A stretch of 48,217 bases of DNA from Bacteroides cellulosilyticus DSM 14838. Lineage in GTDB: Bacteria > Bacteroidota > Bacteroidia > Bacteroidales > Bacteroidaceae. Position 1 is the first letter of the stretch, and each line of letters starts with the position of its first letter. Below the pieces are notes generated by a model. The model was given only the letters and a program-made list of their open reading frames with translations. It had not been told where the DNA came from and made no database searches. Where the stretch lies: assembly GCF_000158035.1 (NCBI RefSeq), contig NZ_EQ973491.1, positions 549,627 through 597,843 of the forward strand. Direction: 5' to 3'. Of this stretch, positions 1 to 9,014 are shown piece after piece. Made by a program: the position numbers and the translations under genes.

Positions 1-515
1 AATAATTGTTTCCTGAAAGGCGACAAATGATCTATATACAGTTTCCCTTCCGTATGCTCAAACTCATGTTGGATGATTCGTGCCGTATATCCGTGGTAAA
101 CCTTGACTTGCTCATTAAATTCCTTATCCTGATACTTTATTGTTATGGACCAGGGTCGTGTCACTTCCTCATACAGATCGGGAATACTCAGACAGCCTTC
201 TCCTGTAGTCCATACCTCGTCACTGTATCCTGTTATTTCCGCATTTATGAATGTTTCTTCTATCCCGCAATCATCTTTTGAAAAGAAACGTTCCCTCTCT
301 CTAATAGACATACATGCATAGCTATCCCGGCTGTTCACTACAAATAACTTGATAGGAAGATTGATTTGTGGAGCAGCCAGACCGCAACCGTCTGCATTTC
401 TCTGTGTCTGCCACATCGTCTCTATGACTTCCTGGATACCCGGATAAGTTTTCTCTATACTCACACATTCTTTTCTCAGTACGGGATTCCCGTAAATCGT
501 TATTGGCTTAATCAT
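1..515 (-). CDS. def: Peptide deformylase (partial, runs off left edge)
   Basis: Translating the minus strand from the ATG at 515 gives about 171 residues beginning MIKPITIYGNPVLRK, without a stop before the window edge. All three deformylase motifs are present in order: GCGLAAPQ (motif 1), EGCLSIP with the metal-binding Cys (motif 2) and HEFEH with the two His ligands and catalytic Glu (motif 3). The family removes the N-formyl group from nascent proteins in the cytosol using a divalent metal. Only the C-terminal tail is missing. The insert between motifs 1 and 2 (charged, RERERFFSKDD) is typical of Bacteroidetes-type enzymes. The gene is divergent from the AraC regulator at 616. Confidence 0.93.
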   Translation of the reverse strand, partial: MIKPITIYGNPVLRKECVSIEKTYPGIQEVIETMWQTQRNADGCGLAAPQINLPIKLFVVNSRDSYACMSIRERERFFSKDDCGIEETFINAEITGYSDEVWTTGEGCLSIPDLYEEVTRPWSITIKYQDKEFNEQVKVYHGYTARIIQHEFEHTEGKLYIDHLSPFRKQL

Positions 516-592
516 ATTACTTTTTTAGGCAAAAGTAGTCCATAGCCATCAACCCTTATGGTAAATTTTAGACATATCGTTCTGTACTATCT

Positions 593-610
593 TATATTTG
601 TGTACTTTTG
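593..610 (+). promoter_or_regulatory. Two overlapping Bacteroides -7 boxes
   Basis: TATATTTG (593-600) and TACTTTTG (603-610) both fit TAnnTTTG. The second ends only 5 nt before the ATG at 616, so the mRNA would be nearly leaderless or translation starts further in. Confidence 0.45.
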
Positions 611-615
611 CACAC

Positions 616-1452
616 ATGCCGGTAAGCCTATTAGAACATATCATATCACATCCTTTCGCCTCTCTTGGCGGGATAAGAGCAATGACTCCTGCAAAAGATT
701 TGCAAGAGTATGTCGATAGTTTCTTTATCTTTCCTTGCTGCGATTTATCCGATAGTCTGGCGTATAATGACGGAACACCTATGTTAGCATTCCTGTCCGA
801 GGCGGAAGATGAAGTAGAGTTGGAGTATAATGGGGCAACTTCCAGATTCAAATCCGGTTGGTTCAGTACAAGGTCTTTTGAAAAGATGACTGTCTGCTTC
901 TCCGGAAAGGGCACTTATCTACTGATAGTACGGTTTAAACCTGCATCTTTTTACCGTCTGTTTGGGTTGGATGCCAAAAAACTCAATACCCGTCCTTTCT
1001 GGAATCTACAATCCGTATTTCATGAATCGGATGCTTTGCTGGAAGAAATGCAGCAATGTGAGGAAGTAGAAGAGAAGGTAGAACTTTTAGAAAACTGTAT
1101 CCGTGATGTCCTATCCGTAAATGAAAAATCTAATAAACTGCTGGATGAGGCCATTCGCTATATCAAGTTGCATAAAGGAACATTATCCATAGATGAATTA
1201 AAGTCTCATTTAGGTGTTAACTATAAATGGCTGGAACGAAACTTTTCCGAAGCAGTCGGCATGACGCCTAAGTGCTACTCTTCTTTGCAGCGGTTCATCC
1301 ATGCTTATACCGCTTTTCGGGTACAGAAAGATTTGGTTCGCATTACTGCGGATAGTGGTTATAGCGACACGAATCATTTCATTAAGGACTTTAAGAAGTA
1401 TACCGGACAAACTCCCATGCAGTATTTGCGTACATGCAATGATACTTTATAA
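616..1452 (+). CDS. AraC-family transcriptional regulator
   Basis: This is a 278-residue protein if started at the ATG at 616. An in-frame ATG at 598 overlaps a promoter box and is unlikely. An ATG at 682 (MTPAKDLQEYVDSFF) is a good alternative, because related regulators begin shortly before the L..YVDSF motif. The N-terminal ~150 residues resemble the DUF6597-type sensory domain. The C-terminal ~100 residues form an AraC double helix-turn-helix, with the second helix region DSGYSDTNHFIKDFKKYTGQTP matching the family signature. It faces the efflux operon convergently and could regulate it, but nothing in the sequence shows that directly. Confidence 0.85.
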   Translation: MPVSLLEHIISHPFASLGGIRAMTPAKDLQEYVDSFFIFPCCDLSDSLAYNDGTPMLAFLSEAEDEVELEYNGATSRFKSGWFSTRSFEKMTVCFSGKGTYLLIVRFKPASFYRLFGLDAKKLNTRPFWNLQSVFHESDALLEEMQQCEEVEEKVELLENCIRDVLSVNEKSNKLLDEAIRYIKLHKGTLSIDELKSHLGVNYKWLERNFSEAVGMTPKCYSSLQRFIHAYTAFRVQKDLVRITADSGYSDTNHFIKDFKKYTGQTPMQYLRTCNDTL

Positions 1453-1463
1453 ATGGAAGTTTT

Positions 1464-1541
1464 AAGCATTCTACGACTACGCGATTTCAAAGAAGATAAG
1501 AGTAGAGTATGACAGTAATATCGTTTGATCGTAGAATGCTT
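1464..1541. terminator. Long-loop inverted repeat between convergent genes
   Basis: AAGCATTCTACGA (1464-1476) and TCGTAGAATGCTT (1529-1541) are a perfect 13-bp inverted repeat with a 52-nt loop, followed by TTTATTTTA on the plus strand. It sits between the convergent AraC gene and the efflux operon and most likely ends the plus-strand transcript. Confidence 0.6.
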
Positions 1542-1547
1542 TTTATT

Positions 1548-2918
1548 TTATTCGGTTCCTCCTCCCAAGGCATGATACAAATTGATAACACCCTCTATTT
1601 CAGAATATCGGTCTGCTACCAGGTTCAGCCGGGCTGACAATAGAGACTGCCGGGCCACCAGTACCTCCAGATAATTGGTAGTGCCATACTTCATCAAGAG
1701 CTGTGTGTCATGTTCCGTAGTCTCCAGATGTTGTATCTGTTTGGTTGCCAACTCTATTTTGTTGCGTGCCGTTTGCCATTGAGTCAAAGCGTTGTTGACT
1801 TCGCTCCCTGCATCCAGCAAGGCTTGACGGAAGGTGAATACAGCCTCCTGCTGCTGAGCCTTGGCTATTTTCAGGTTGGCAATGTTGGTTCCCCGGTTAA
1901 ATAAAGGTTGAACCAACGAACCTACCGCCTGCAAAAGCCATGAACCGGGATTGGTAATAGCTGCCCCGCCACTGTTTGTCCATCCTGCTGAACCACTCAA
2001 CGTTATGCTTGGATAAAAAGCGGAACGTGCCTGATTGGTTGAATAGAACGCTTGCTTTAAGGAAGCCTCAGCTTCACGTACATCCGGACGGCGTGATACC
2101 AGATCAAGAGAAACACCTGCGGAAAGTTCTTGCGGGAAAGTCTGCCCGTTCAGTTTCCCTCTTTTGATAGGTCCTGGTATGCGCCCCAAGAAAGTGGAAA
2201 GAGTATTTTCCAGTTCATTGACTTGTTGTAACAGGTCTTGCAATGTAGATTCCGCACTCAGTCGGCTGGCTTCTGCCTGACTGATTGTTGAACGGTCTGC
2301 TTGCCCTGCTTTCATCAGCACCCGGAGGCTATGGACATATTCCTCCCAGCTTTTTATGGTGGCTTTGGTTATATCTACCTGTTCATCGAGCATCAGAAGT
2401 GAATAATAGTTGGCGGCAACCGTGGCTACCACTTGTGTTTGCACTGCCAGCCGATAAGCGTCACTTTCCTCCAAGGCGGCACGGGATTTGCGTTTGGCAT
2501 TGGTCAGTTTGCCAAAGACGTCTATTTCCCAGCTTGCAGAAGTTCCCAGGTTGTAGGTCTTCGAAGGCTTTGCCCCGTCAAAACTGCTTAGCGTACCTTC
2601 CGGAGATAATTGTAGGGAAGGAAGATAAGCCAATTTGGAAGACATAAGGGTAGCCTGGGCTTCTTTTACTTTCAGCCGGGCAATATTCAGGTCCGTATTA
2701 GATTGCAATCCCTCTTGTATCAAACTTTGAAGGTCCGTATCCGTGAAAAGTTCATCCCATGATAAATCGGCTATGCTTACACTGTCCGACTGCGTTTCTT
2801 CTACACGGTACAGGTTTTCAGTATTTACTTCCGGCCTTTTATATTGGGTGTAGATGCCGCAACTGCTCACTAGGGCAGTCAGTACGACTCCGGACACGAT
2901 TTTTGTTATCTCTTTCAT
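1548..2918 (-). CDS. RND efflux outer-membrane lipoprotein (TolC/OprM, NodT-type)
   Basis: The 456-residue protein has a lipoprotein signal (lipobox LVSSC, Cys at about 20). It shows the family's two outer-membrane-efflux repeats, with YSLLMLDEQVD in the first half and a mirrored YEVLVARQSLL-like segment (NYLEVLVARQSLL) near the end. SRRPDVREAEASLKQA is a hallmark of the NodT family. It forms the outer-membrane channel of a tripartite pump with the two genes upstream. Its start codon follows the RND stop by 2 nt, and its AGGAGG ribosome-binding site lies in the last RND codons, so the two are translationally linked. Length is normal for the family. Confidence 0.95.
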   Translation of the reverse strand: MKEITKIVSGVVLTALVSSCGIYTQYKRPEVNTENLYRVEETQSDSVSIADLSWDELFTDTDLQSLIQEGLQSNTDLNIARLKVKEAQATLMSSKLAYLPSLQLSPEGTLSSFDGAKPSKTYNLGTSASWEIDVFGKLTNAKRKSRAALEESDAYRLAVQTQVVATVAANYYSLLMLDEQVDITKATIKSWEEYVHSLRVLMKAGQADRSTISQAEASRLSAESTLQDLLQQVNELENTLSTFLGRIPGPIKRGKLNGQTFPQELSAGVSLDLVSRRPDVREAEASLKQAFYSTNQARSAFYPSITLSGSAGWTNSGGAAITNPGSWLLQAVGSLVQPLFNRGTNIANLKIAKAQQQEAVFTFRQALLDAGSEVNNALTQWQTARNKIELATKQIQHLETTEHDTQLLMKYGTTNYLEVLVARQSLLSARLNLVADRYSEIEGVINLYHALGGGTE

Positions 2919-2920
2919 CT

Positions 2921-5900
2921 TTAAACCTCCTGTTCTTGTTCTGATTCTGATTGTTTATGGTTGGGCATCACACGCTCCTGTATGGTCTGGAATACGATAA
3001 AGAATACAGGCACCACAAAGAGCAATGCCAGTGTACCGATAGTTATTCCTCCTACAACTCCTAATCCCAACGAAATATTTCCATTGGCTCCGGCACCGGA
3101 TGCGAATACCAATGGCAACATGCCGAATACCATGGTAAGGACGGTCATCAGGATGGGACGCAAACGGACTCCGGCGGCGGACATGGCAGCGGCAGCGATA
3201 CTCATTCCTTGTTTGCGGCGGGTGGATGCATACTCGGTAAGTAGGATGGCCGTCTTTGCCAGCAAACCGATCAGCATAATCAGTCCCACCTGCATATAAA
3301 TGTTATTTTCCAGTCCGAAGAGTTTGGCGAAAAGGAAACTGCCCATTAGTCCGAAAGGTACGGACAGCATGACTGCCAACGGAATAAACAGACTTTCGTA
3401 AAGCGCGCACAGTATCAGGTAAACGAATATGATACAGATAGCGAAAACTATAACCGTATTGTTTGTCTCTGCTTCTTCACGCGTCATTCCTGCAAACTCG
3501 TATCCGTAGCCCACGGGCAAAGTCTGTTTAGCCACCTCGGCAATGGCATTGATGGCATCGCCTGTGCTATAGCCGTCGGCGGGCATACCATTTACTGCGA
3601 TGGAACTGTAAAGGTTGAAACGGTTCAGTGTTTCGGCGCCATAGACCTTTGTCAATGTGATAAACTGTCCGACGGGAGCCATCTCACCGTCTCCTGTGCG
3701 TACAAACATATTATTCAATGCATCCTTGTCCAGCCGGTAATCCGCCTTTGCCTGTACCATGACGCGGTAAAGTTTGGAGAAACGGTTGAAATTGGACGAG
3801 TAGTTACCTCCGATAAATCCGGAAAGGACGCTCAGCACGTCCGATGCGGAAACATTGGCACGCTGGCATTTGACTGCATCCACTTCGACCATGTATTGGG
3901 GAAACTTAGTGTCGAAGGAAGTATATGCCATCGAAATCTCAGGACGCTGGTTCAGACCGGCAATAAACTTGTTGGCGTGTTCCTGTAAGGTGGCAATGTC
4001 TCCGCCCGCACGATCCTGCACGTAAAGTTCGAAGCCGCTACCCATACCGTATCCCATAATGGTGGGCTGGGCGAAGGCATATATCTTACCTGACTTGATA
4101 TGCGAGGTTCGGGCATAAATCTGATTGATGACTGCACTTATCTCGTCACTCTTTTCCGGACGTTCCTTCCAGTTTTTCAATTTGATGATGAGCATACCGC
4201 CCGAAGGAGCCTGACCGCCCAGCATGCTGTAGCCCGTAACGTTGGAGAATTGCTTGAGTTGCGGAATATCTTCTATACTCTCGGCTATCTTGTCCATCGT
4301 TTTCTTGGTTTGTGCCAAACTGCTACCCGGAGGTGTCGTCACGTTTACAAAAATAGTTCCCATGTCTTCATCCGGAATAAGCCCCGTTTTAGTTGTATTC
4401 ATAAAGAACACCAACAGGACAACGGCAATCGCCAGTCCGCTCCATGCCATCCATTTACGCTTGAAGAAGAACTTTACACCTCCTTTATATTTGAAGAGAA
4501 TACGGTTGAAGGATGTCTCAAAGGCTTTATGGAAGCGGGAAGAGAAGCTCAGCTTCTGTCCGTTGGACGTATCGATATGGGGAGTCATCAGCAAGGTACA
4601 CAAGGCGGGACTTAATGTCAATGCATTCACGGCGGAGATACCTACAGCGACAGCCATGGTCAGTCCGAACTGTGTATAGAATGTACCACTGGTTCCACCC
4701 ATGAAGGAGGTCGGGATAAATACAGCCATAAACACTAACGAGGTAGTCACAATAGCCGCCGAAATGCCGTCCATCGCAGTTGTCGTAGCCTTGTAGGGCG
4801 AACGGTAACCTTCATCAAACTTAGCCTGTACGGCTTCTACCACCACTATGGCATCATCCACCACCGTACCGATGACCAGCACCAGGGCGAACAAAGTGAT
4901 AAGATTCAGGCTGAATCCCATCAAATAGATGAAAGCAAATGTTCCCACCAGCGAGACAATGATCGAAATACTCGGAATAATGGTGGAGCGCACACTTTGC
5001 AGAAACACATACACCACCAGTATAACCAACAGGATGGCTTCAATCAGCGTTTTCACTACTTCGTGAATGGAAGCATCGAGAAAGTCTTTCGTACTCATCA
5101 AGTCTTCCAGTACCAATCCTTTCGGCAGTTCCTTCGCTATTTCAGCCGTCAGTTGGTCTATCTCCTTAATAATTTCATTGGCATTGGAGCCGGAGGTTTG
5201 CGAAATCATACAGGTACTTCCGGGATGCTTGCCAACGGCACTTGTATAACCATAGCTTTGTGCCCCGAGTTCCACTTCTGCAATATCCTTCAGGCGCAAC
5301 ACTTCACCGGACGAAAGAGACTTGACAACCAGATTCTCAAACTCTTCGGGAGTCTGGTAGCGTCCACGGTATTTCAGTGTATATTGGAATGTGTTTTCGG
5401 AATCTTCGCCCAGCGTACCGGTGGCAGCCTCCACGTTCTGATCCGCTAAAATGTTTATCACATCATCGGGTACAAGTTTGTATTGCGCCATTTTAGCCGG
5501 GTTCATCCAGATACGCATAGCGTATTCGTCTCCCATAATCATGACGTTTCCCACTCCCTTGATACGGGAAAGGCGGGGTTCGATGTTGATGCTGAAATAG
5601 TTATTGATGAAGTTACGGTCGTAGCTGTCATCCGGACTATATAAAGCGAGGATTTTCAGCATACTATTTTGCCGTTTCTGTACAGTGACTCCCACTTTGG
5701 TGACCTCAGCAGGAAGCAGCCCTTCTGCTTCTGCCACGCGGTTCTTTACGTTTACGGTGGCCATGTCCGGGTCGGTTCCCTGGTTGAAATAAACCATAAT
5801 GGAACCGGAACCGGTATTGGTGGAAGTAGAGGTCATGTAGAGCATGTTTTCCACACCGTTGATGGCTTCTTCCAGCGGAACAACCACACTCTTTTGTACC

Positions 5901-6070
5901 GTTTCGGCATTGGCTCCTGTATAACTGGCGGATACACTGATGGTAGGAGGGGCAATGTCAGGATATTGTTCCATCGGCAGGTTCACAAGGCTGATGATTC
6001 CCACCAGCAGAATCAGCACCGAGATGACGCATGACAGGATGGGGCGGTCTATAAATGTTCTTAGTCTCAT
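2921..6070 (-). CDS. RND multidrug efflux permease (HAE1, AcrB/MexB type)
   Basis: The 1049-residue length is standard for inner-membrane RND drug pumps, with the typical start MRLRTFIDRPILSCVISVL. The TM4 segment carries VVDDAIVVVEAV, whose Asp pair is part of the proton relay (Asp407/408 in E. coli AcrB). The TM10 segment GLLAKTAILLTEYA carries the partner Lys. The protein exports hydrophobic compounds using proton-motive force. It lies between the membrane-fusion gene (11-nt gap) and the outer-membrane gene in one operon. A strong AGGAGG site precedes its start. The substrate cannot be told from sequence. Confidence 0.97.
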   Translation of the reverse strand: MRLRTFIDRPILSCVISVLILLVGIISLVNLPMEQYPDIAPPTISVSASYTGANAETVQKSVVVPLEEAINGVENMLYMTSTSTNTGSGSIMVYFNQGTDPDMATVNVKNRVAEAEGLLPAEVTKVGVTVQKRQNSMLKILALYSPDDSYDRNFINNYFSINIEPRLSRIKGVGNVMIMGDEYAMRIWMNPAKMAQYKLVPDDVINILADQNVEAATGTLGEDSENTFQYTLKYRGRYQTPEEFENLVVKSLSSGEVLRLKDIAEVELGAQSYGYTSAVGKHPGSTCMISQTSGSNANEIIKEIDQLTAEIAKELPKGLVLEDLMSTKDFLDASIHEVVKTLIEAILLVILVVYVFLQSVRSTIIPSISIIVSLVGTFAFIYLMGFSLNLITLFALVLVIGTVVDDAIVVVEAVQAKFDEGYRSPYKATTTAMDGISAAIVTTSLVFMAVFIPTSFMGGTSGTFYTQFGLTMAVAVGISAVNALTLSPALCTLLMTPHIDTSNGQKLSFSSRFHKAFETSFNRILFKYKGGVKFFFKRKWMAWSGLAIAVVLLVFFMNTTKTGLIPDEDMGTIFVNVTTPPGSSLAQTKKTMDKIAESIEDIPQLKQFSNVTGYSMLGGQAPSGGMLIIKLKNWKERPEKSDEISAVINQIYARTSHIKSGKIYAFAQPTIMGYGMGSGFELYVQDRAGGDIATLQEHANKFIAGLNQRPEISMAYTSFDTKFPQYMVEVDAVKCQRANVSASDVLSVLSGFIGGNYSSNFNRFSKLYRVMVQAKADYRLDKDALNNMFVRTGDGEMAPVGQFITLTKVYGAETLNRFNLYSSIAVNGMPADGYSTGDAINAIAEVAKQTLPVGYGYEFAGMTREEAETNNTVIVFAICIIFVYLILCALYESLFIPLAVMLSVPFGLMGSFLFAKLFGLENNIYMQVGLIMLIGLLAKTAILLTEYASTRRKQGMSIAAAAMSAAGVRLRPILMTVLTMVFGMLPLVFASGAGANGNISLGLGVVGGITIGTLALLFVVPVFFIVFQTIQERVMPNHKQSESEQEQEV

Positions 6071-6081
6071 AGGAACCTCCT

Positions 6082-7185
6082 TTATTTAGCGGTTTTAACA
6101 ACAGTCCCTTCTTGAATCAGACCCGCACCTTCTGCAATGATGATGTCGCCTTTTTCCAGACCTTTTTCTACCACGTATTCTTTGCCATTGTCTATGGGAT
6201 ATACCTGCAATTGGGTTGAAGTGGCTTTTCCGTCCACTACCTTATAGGCAAAGACTTTGTCCTGTACTTCAAAGGTGGCTTCCTGCGGAATGATAATCAC
6301 GTTTTCCTTGTTATAGGGGAAAATGACCTCCCCGCTACTGCCATTCCGAAGCATCTGTTCGGGATTAGGAAAAGTTGCGCGTACGGAGATGACTCCGGTT
6401 CCGGCTTCAATCGTCCCGCTGATGGCATCAATTTTTCCCTTGTGCGCATACGTCTGCCCGTTACTTAACTGCAAGTCAACTTCGGGCATCTCTTCCAGGG
6501 CTTTTTCCAGCGTTCCGCTCTGGCTGACGAGTGAAAGTATTTGGTTCTCGGTCATGGAGAAATAAGCATATACTTCCCGGTCGTCGGAAACGGTGGTCAG
6601 GGGAGTTGTGATGGATGAACTAACCAATGCTCCGACGCGGTAGGGCAACATGCTTGCTACGCCGTCCACCGGACTTTTCACTTCCGTGTAAGAAAGATTG
6701 TTGCGGGCGTTCACTTCCTCGGCCTGTGCCTGTGCAAGGGCTGCTTCCGCTTCGAGCAGAGAGTTGCGGGCGGTCTGCAGGTCAAAGTCCGAAACTACTT
6801 TTTCCTTGCACAGTTCCTCCTTGCTCTCTGCTGTCATGCGTGCGGTGGCAACAGCAGCTTCCGCACTCTTCACGTTGGCAATGGCGGTTTGCAGGGCTGC
6901 CTTATAAGGAACCTGATCGATAATAAACAGGACCTGATCCTGATGTACTTTAGCACCTTCGGCTATGCAGACTTTGGTGATGATGCCACTAACCTGTGGG
7001 CGTATTTCCACACTTTGCCTTCCGTTGATGACAGCCGTATAGCTTTGGCTCAATGTGCAATTTCCATATTCTACTTCCATTGTTTTATAATCCGCACTTC
7101 CCATGGATTGCGGCGCATTTTTGCATGAGGTTACAAGCAGCAGGGACAGCATCCACAGGCTTGTACATAGAAACACTTTCTTCAT
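6082..7185 (-). CDS. RND efflux membrane-fusion lipoprotein (AcrA/MexA type)
   Basis: This is the first gene of the efflux operon, 367 residues, with a lipoprotein signal (VTSC at about 21). The biotinyl-lipoyl half-motifs are visible as RPQVSGIITKVCIAEGAKVHQDQVLF on the N side and LSYTEVKSPVDGVASMLPYRVGALV on the C side. A long alpha-helical hairpin rich in Ala/Glu lies between them, followed by the beta-barrel and membrane-proximal domains. It bridges the inner-membrane pump and the outer-membrane channel. The AraC gene at 7566 is divergent from it and is the natural candidate regulator. Confidence 0.96.
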   Translation of the reverse strand: MKKVFLCTSLWMLSLLLVTSCKNAPQSMGSADYKTMEVEYGNCTLSQSYTAVINGRQSVEIRPQVSGIITKVCIAEGAKVHQDQVLFIIDQVPYKAALQTAIANVKSAEAAVATARMTAESKEELCKEKVVSDFDLQTARNSLLEAEAALAQAQAEEVNARNNLSYTEVKSPVDGVASMLPYRVGALVSSSITTPLTTVSDDREVYAYFSMTENQILSLVSQSGTLEKALEEMPEVDLQLSNGQTYAHKGKIDAISGTIEAGTGVISVRATFPNPEQMLRNGSSGEVIFPYNKENVIIIPQEATFEVQDKVFAYKVVDGKATSTQLQVYPIDNGKEYVVEKGLEKGDIIIAEGAGLIQEGTVVKTAK

Positions 7186-7540
7186 TTTACTTCTGTTTTT
7201 TTATATTCTACTCATTAATCATATATTTGCGGATAACTATTCCAATCATCCGTGAGCAATTACTTTTCCTTGATTTCTGCCGCAAAATTGCCAATATACT
7301 TCGGGAGCCAATTTGTTTTAAGGAGCACTTTTTTTGTCTATATGGAAACACTTTGAGTGAATTTTGCTATTTGGAAAGTTTATTTGTTTATTACGAACTA
7401 TGTGTTGTATATCAATAAGTTATGTTGAAAATTGTAAACTGTTATCTGAGTCTGTAGAGACTGATAGATGATTTTAAACCAATAGTCGGTGAAATGTATT
7501 TCTTTATCGATTCTTGAATTAAAAATGTGACGGTAGCCCT

Positions 7541-7548
7541 TACATTTG
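7541..7548 (+). promoter_or_regulatory. -7 box TACATTTG upstream of AraC gene
   Basis: It fits TAnnTTTG and places the start site near 7555, which makes the in-frame GTG at 7527 unusable and supports the ATG at 7566 or 7572. Confidence 0.55.
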
Positions 7549-7565
7549 CAATTGTACAAAATGGA

Positions 7566-8450
7566 ATGCCTATGAAATTTGTAGACTTGATTTCTTATTA
7601 CCATATACCTTATGTATCGGAAAAGGGCATAGCTATCTGGAAGATAAATTCGGAAATTCGTGAAGAGGAGAATATTCCCGGAATAGATTCACATGCGATA
7701 TTGTTTGTTGTTGGCGGCAGCATGGAGATCAGTGTGCAGGGTAAGATACAGTCGCTGACCAGAGGTTACTTTGTGGATGTGTTGGGGGACAAACAATCCG
7801 TTAAACTGCTTTCCGCCTCTCCGGATATTCAGGCTTATTTCTTGCTGCTTACAGACGAGTATCTCCTGGAACTTTTCAAGAACAGGCCGCCTTTGCCATT
7901 GTCCTATGCAATGGATATCATGCAGAATCCGGTGTATATGATTGAAAATAGCTTTATTGTCTCCATCATCAAATGTCTGGATGATATAGAACAAACCATG
8001 GCTAACCCATTGTATCATTTTCAGGACTCAATGCTGAAATGTAAGATATCCGTACTGCTTCTACAGATGTCGGAAATATTATTGCACAAAACGCAAAAAG
8101 AAAAAAGGAAAAGCAGGGAATCGGATAGAAAAAGGACGCTGTTCGCACAGTTTATGAAACTTCTTTCCGAATATGTAAAGGAAGAACATACCGTGAATTT
8201 TTACGCGTCCCGTTTGAATGTCACCCCTCAATATCTGAGGCGTGTAGTGAAAGTCTGTTCAGGAAAAAATGCCTATACATGGATTTGCGAGGAACTGGTG
8301 AGGGAGATTGTGAATCTGTTGATAAATACGGATAAGACTATGCAGGCAATAGCAGATGAATTGCATTTTTCGGATCAGGCCGTATTGACCAAATTCTTCA
8401 GGAGGATTAAAGGGGTGTCTCCTTTGCAATACAGAAATGGAATAGAATAG
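7566..8450 (+). CDS. AraC-family regulator divergent from efflux operon
   Basis: This is a 294-residue protein from the ATG at 7566 (MPMKFVDLISYYH); the ATG at 7572 is equally possible. The N-terminal half is a cupin-like ligand domain (ESFI/VSIQG-type beta strands, for example GGSMEISVQGKIQSLTRG). The C-terminal ~95 residues are an AraC helix-turn-helix pair, ending in LHFSDQAVLTKFFRRIKGVSPLQYR. The divergent position, about 380 nt from the RND operon, suggests it controls that operon. The ligand is unknown. Confidence 0.88.
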   Translation: MPMKFVDLISYYHIPYVSEKGIAIWKINSEIREEENIPGIDSHAILFVVGGSMEISVQGKIQSLTRGYFVDVLGDKQSVKLLSASPDIQAYFLLLTDEYLLELFKNRPPLPLSYAMDIMQNPVYMIENSFIVSIIKCLDDIEQTMANPLYHFQDSMLKCKISVLLLQMSEILLHKTQKEKRKSRESDRKRTLFAQFMKLLSEYVKEEHTVNFYASRLNVTPQYLRRVVKVCSGKNAYTWICEELVREIVNLLINTDKTMQAIADELHFSDQAVLTKFFRRIKGVSPLQYRNGIE

Positions 8451-8487
8451 TGGTATTACTTGCTTATCTCTATAAGTGATCTTATAT

Positions 8488-8523
8488 GAAATCCTGCCTC
8501 ACAGAATCGCGAAGCAGGATTTC
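8488..8523. terminator. Hairpin between convergent genes
   Basis: GAAATCCTGC (8488-8497) pairs with GCAGGATTTC (8514-8523) around a 16-nt loop. It lies between the AraC stop (8450) and the lipoprotein stop (8553). U-tracts are weak on both strands. Confidence 0.5.
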
Positions 8524-8552
8524 TCTTGAAAAGTCTAGTTTAGATTGTTCCA

Positions 8553-9014
8553 TTATTTTGTAGAGAGCGGCAGTGATTTATACTCCCTGTATTCTCTGTA
8601 ATCTTTTCCGGGAACAGTTATCGGATCGTCATAAGTTTCGTATATGTGCAATTTGTCGGTGGTCAGCTGTTTTATTTCCCAATATAACCCGCTATCCATA
8701 TAGATAATCTTAAAATTAGGTATCGTGAACGACCAGCGGAAATAACCCATATTTTCGGAGACTTCTCCATCGTCATAGTTCCACACGTATTTACGGGAGC
8801 CGGTGGCATCACTTTTGAAAACCCACAATTCGTATACATCGCACTCTCTGCCATCATACGACGTCATGTGGTAGGATCGTTCCCATCCCTTGTTCTTGGT
8901 CAAGTTGTCGATAATCTCTTGTTGCCCGTCATCGTAGTAGCCCGATTTCTCGACGCAGCCCGTCAGCAGGGAGAGAATGATAAACGACAAATAGATATAT
9001 GACCTTTTTATCAT
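8553..9014 (-). CDS. Hypothetical lipoprotein
   Basis: I do not recognise the family. The 153-residue protein has a clear lipoprotein signal (LSLLTGC, Cys at about 20). The mature part is rich in aromatic residues and alternating strands (YELWVFKSDATGSRKYVWNYDDG), resembling a small beta-sandwich of the lipocalin-like type common among Bacteroides surface lipoproteins. That fold is inference. Its start overlaps the stop of the upstream lipoprotein by 4 nt (9011-9014), so the two are translationally coupled and probably work together. Confidence 0.8.
   Translation of the reverse strand: MIKRSYIYLSFIILSLLTGCVEKSGYYDDGQQEIIDNLTKNKGWERSYHMTSYDGRECDVYELWVFKSDATGSRKYVWNYDDGEVSENMGYFRWSFTIPNFKIIYMDSGLYWEIKQLTTDKLHIYETYDDPITVPGKDYREYREYKSLPLSTK

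Noticed and set aside
6..281. Plus-strand reading frame of about 91 codons
   Set aside because: It lies antisense to the clear peptide deformylase gene and has no family resemblance.
549..914. Minus-strand reading frame overlapping the first AraC gene
   Set aside because: Antisense shadow of a recognisable AraC-family protein.
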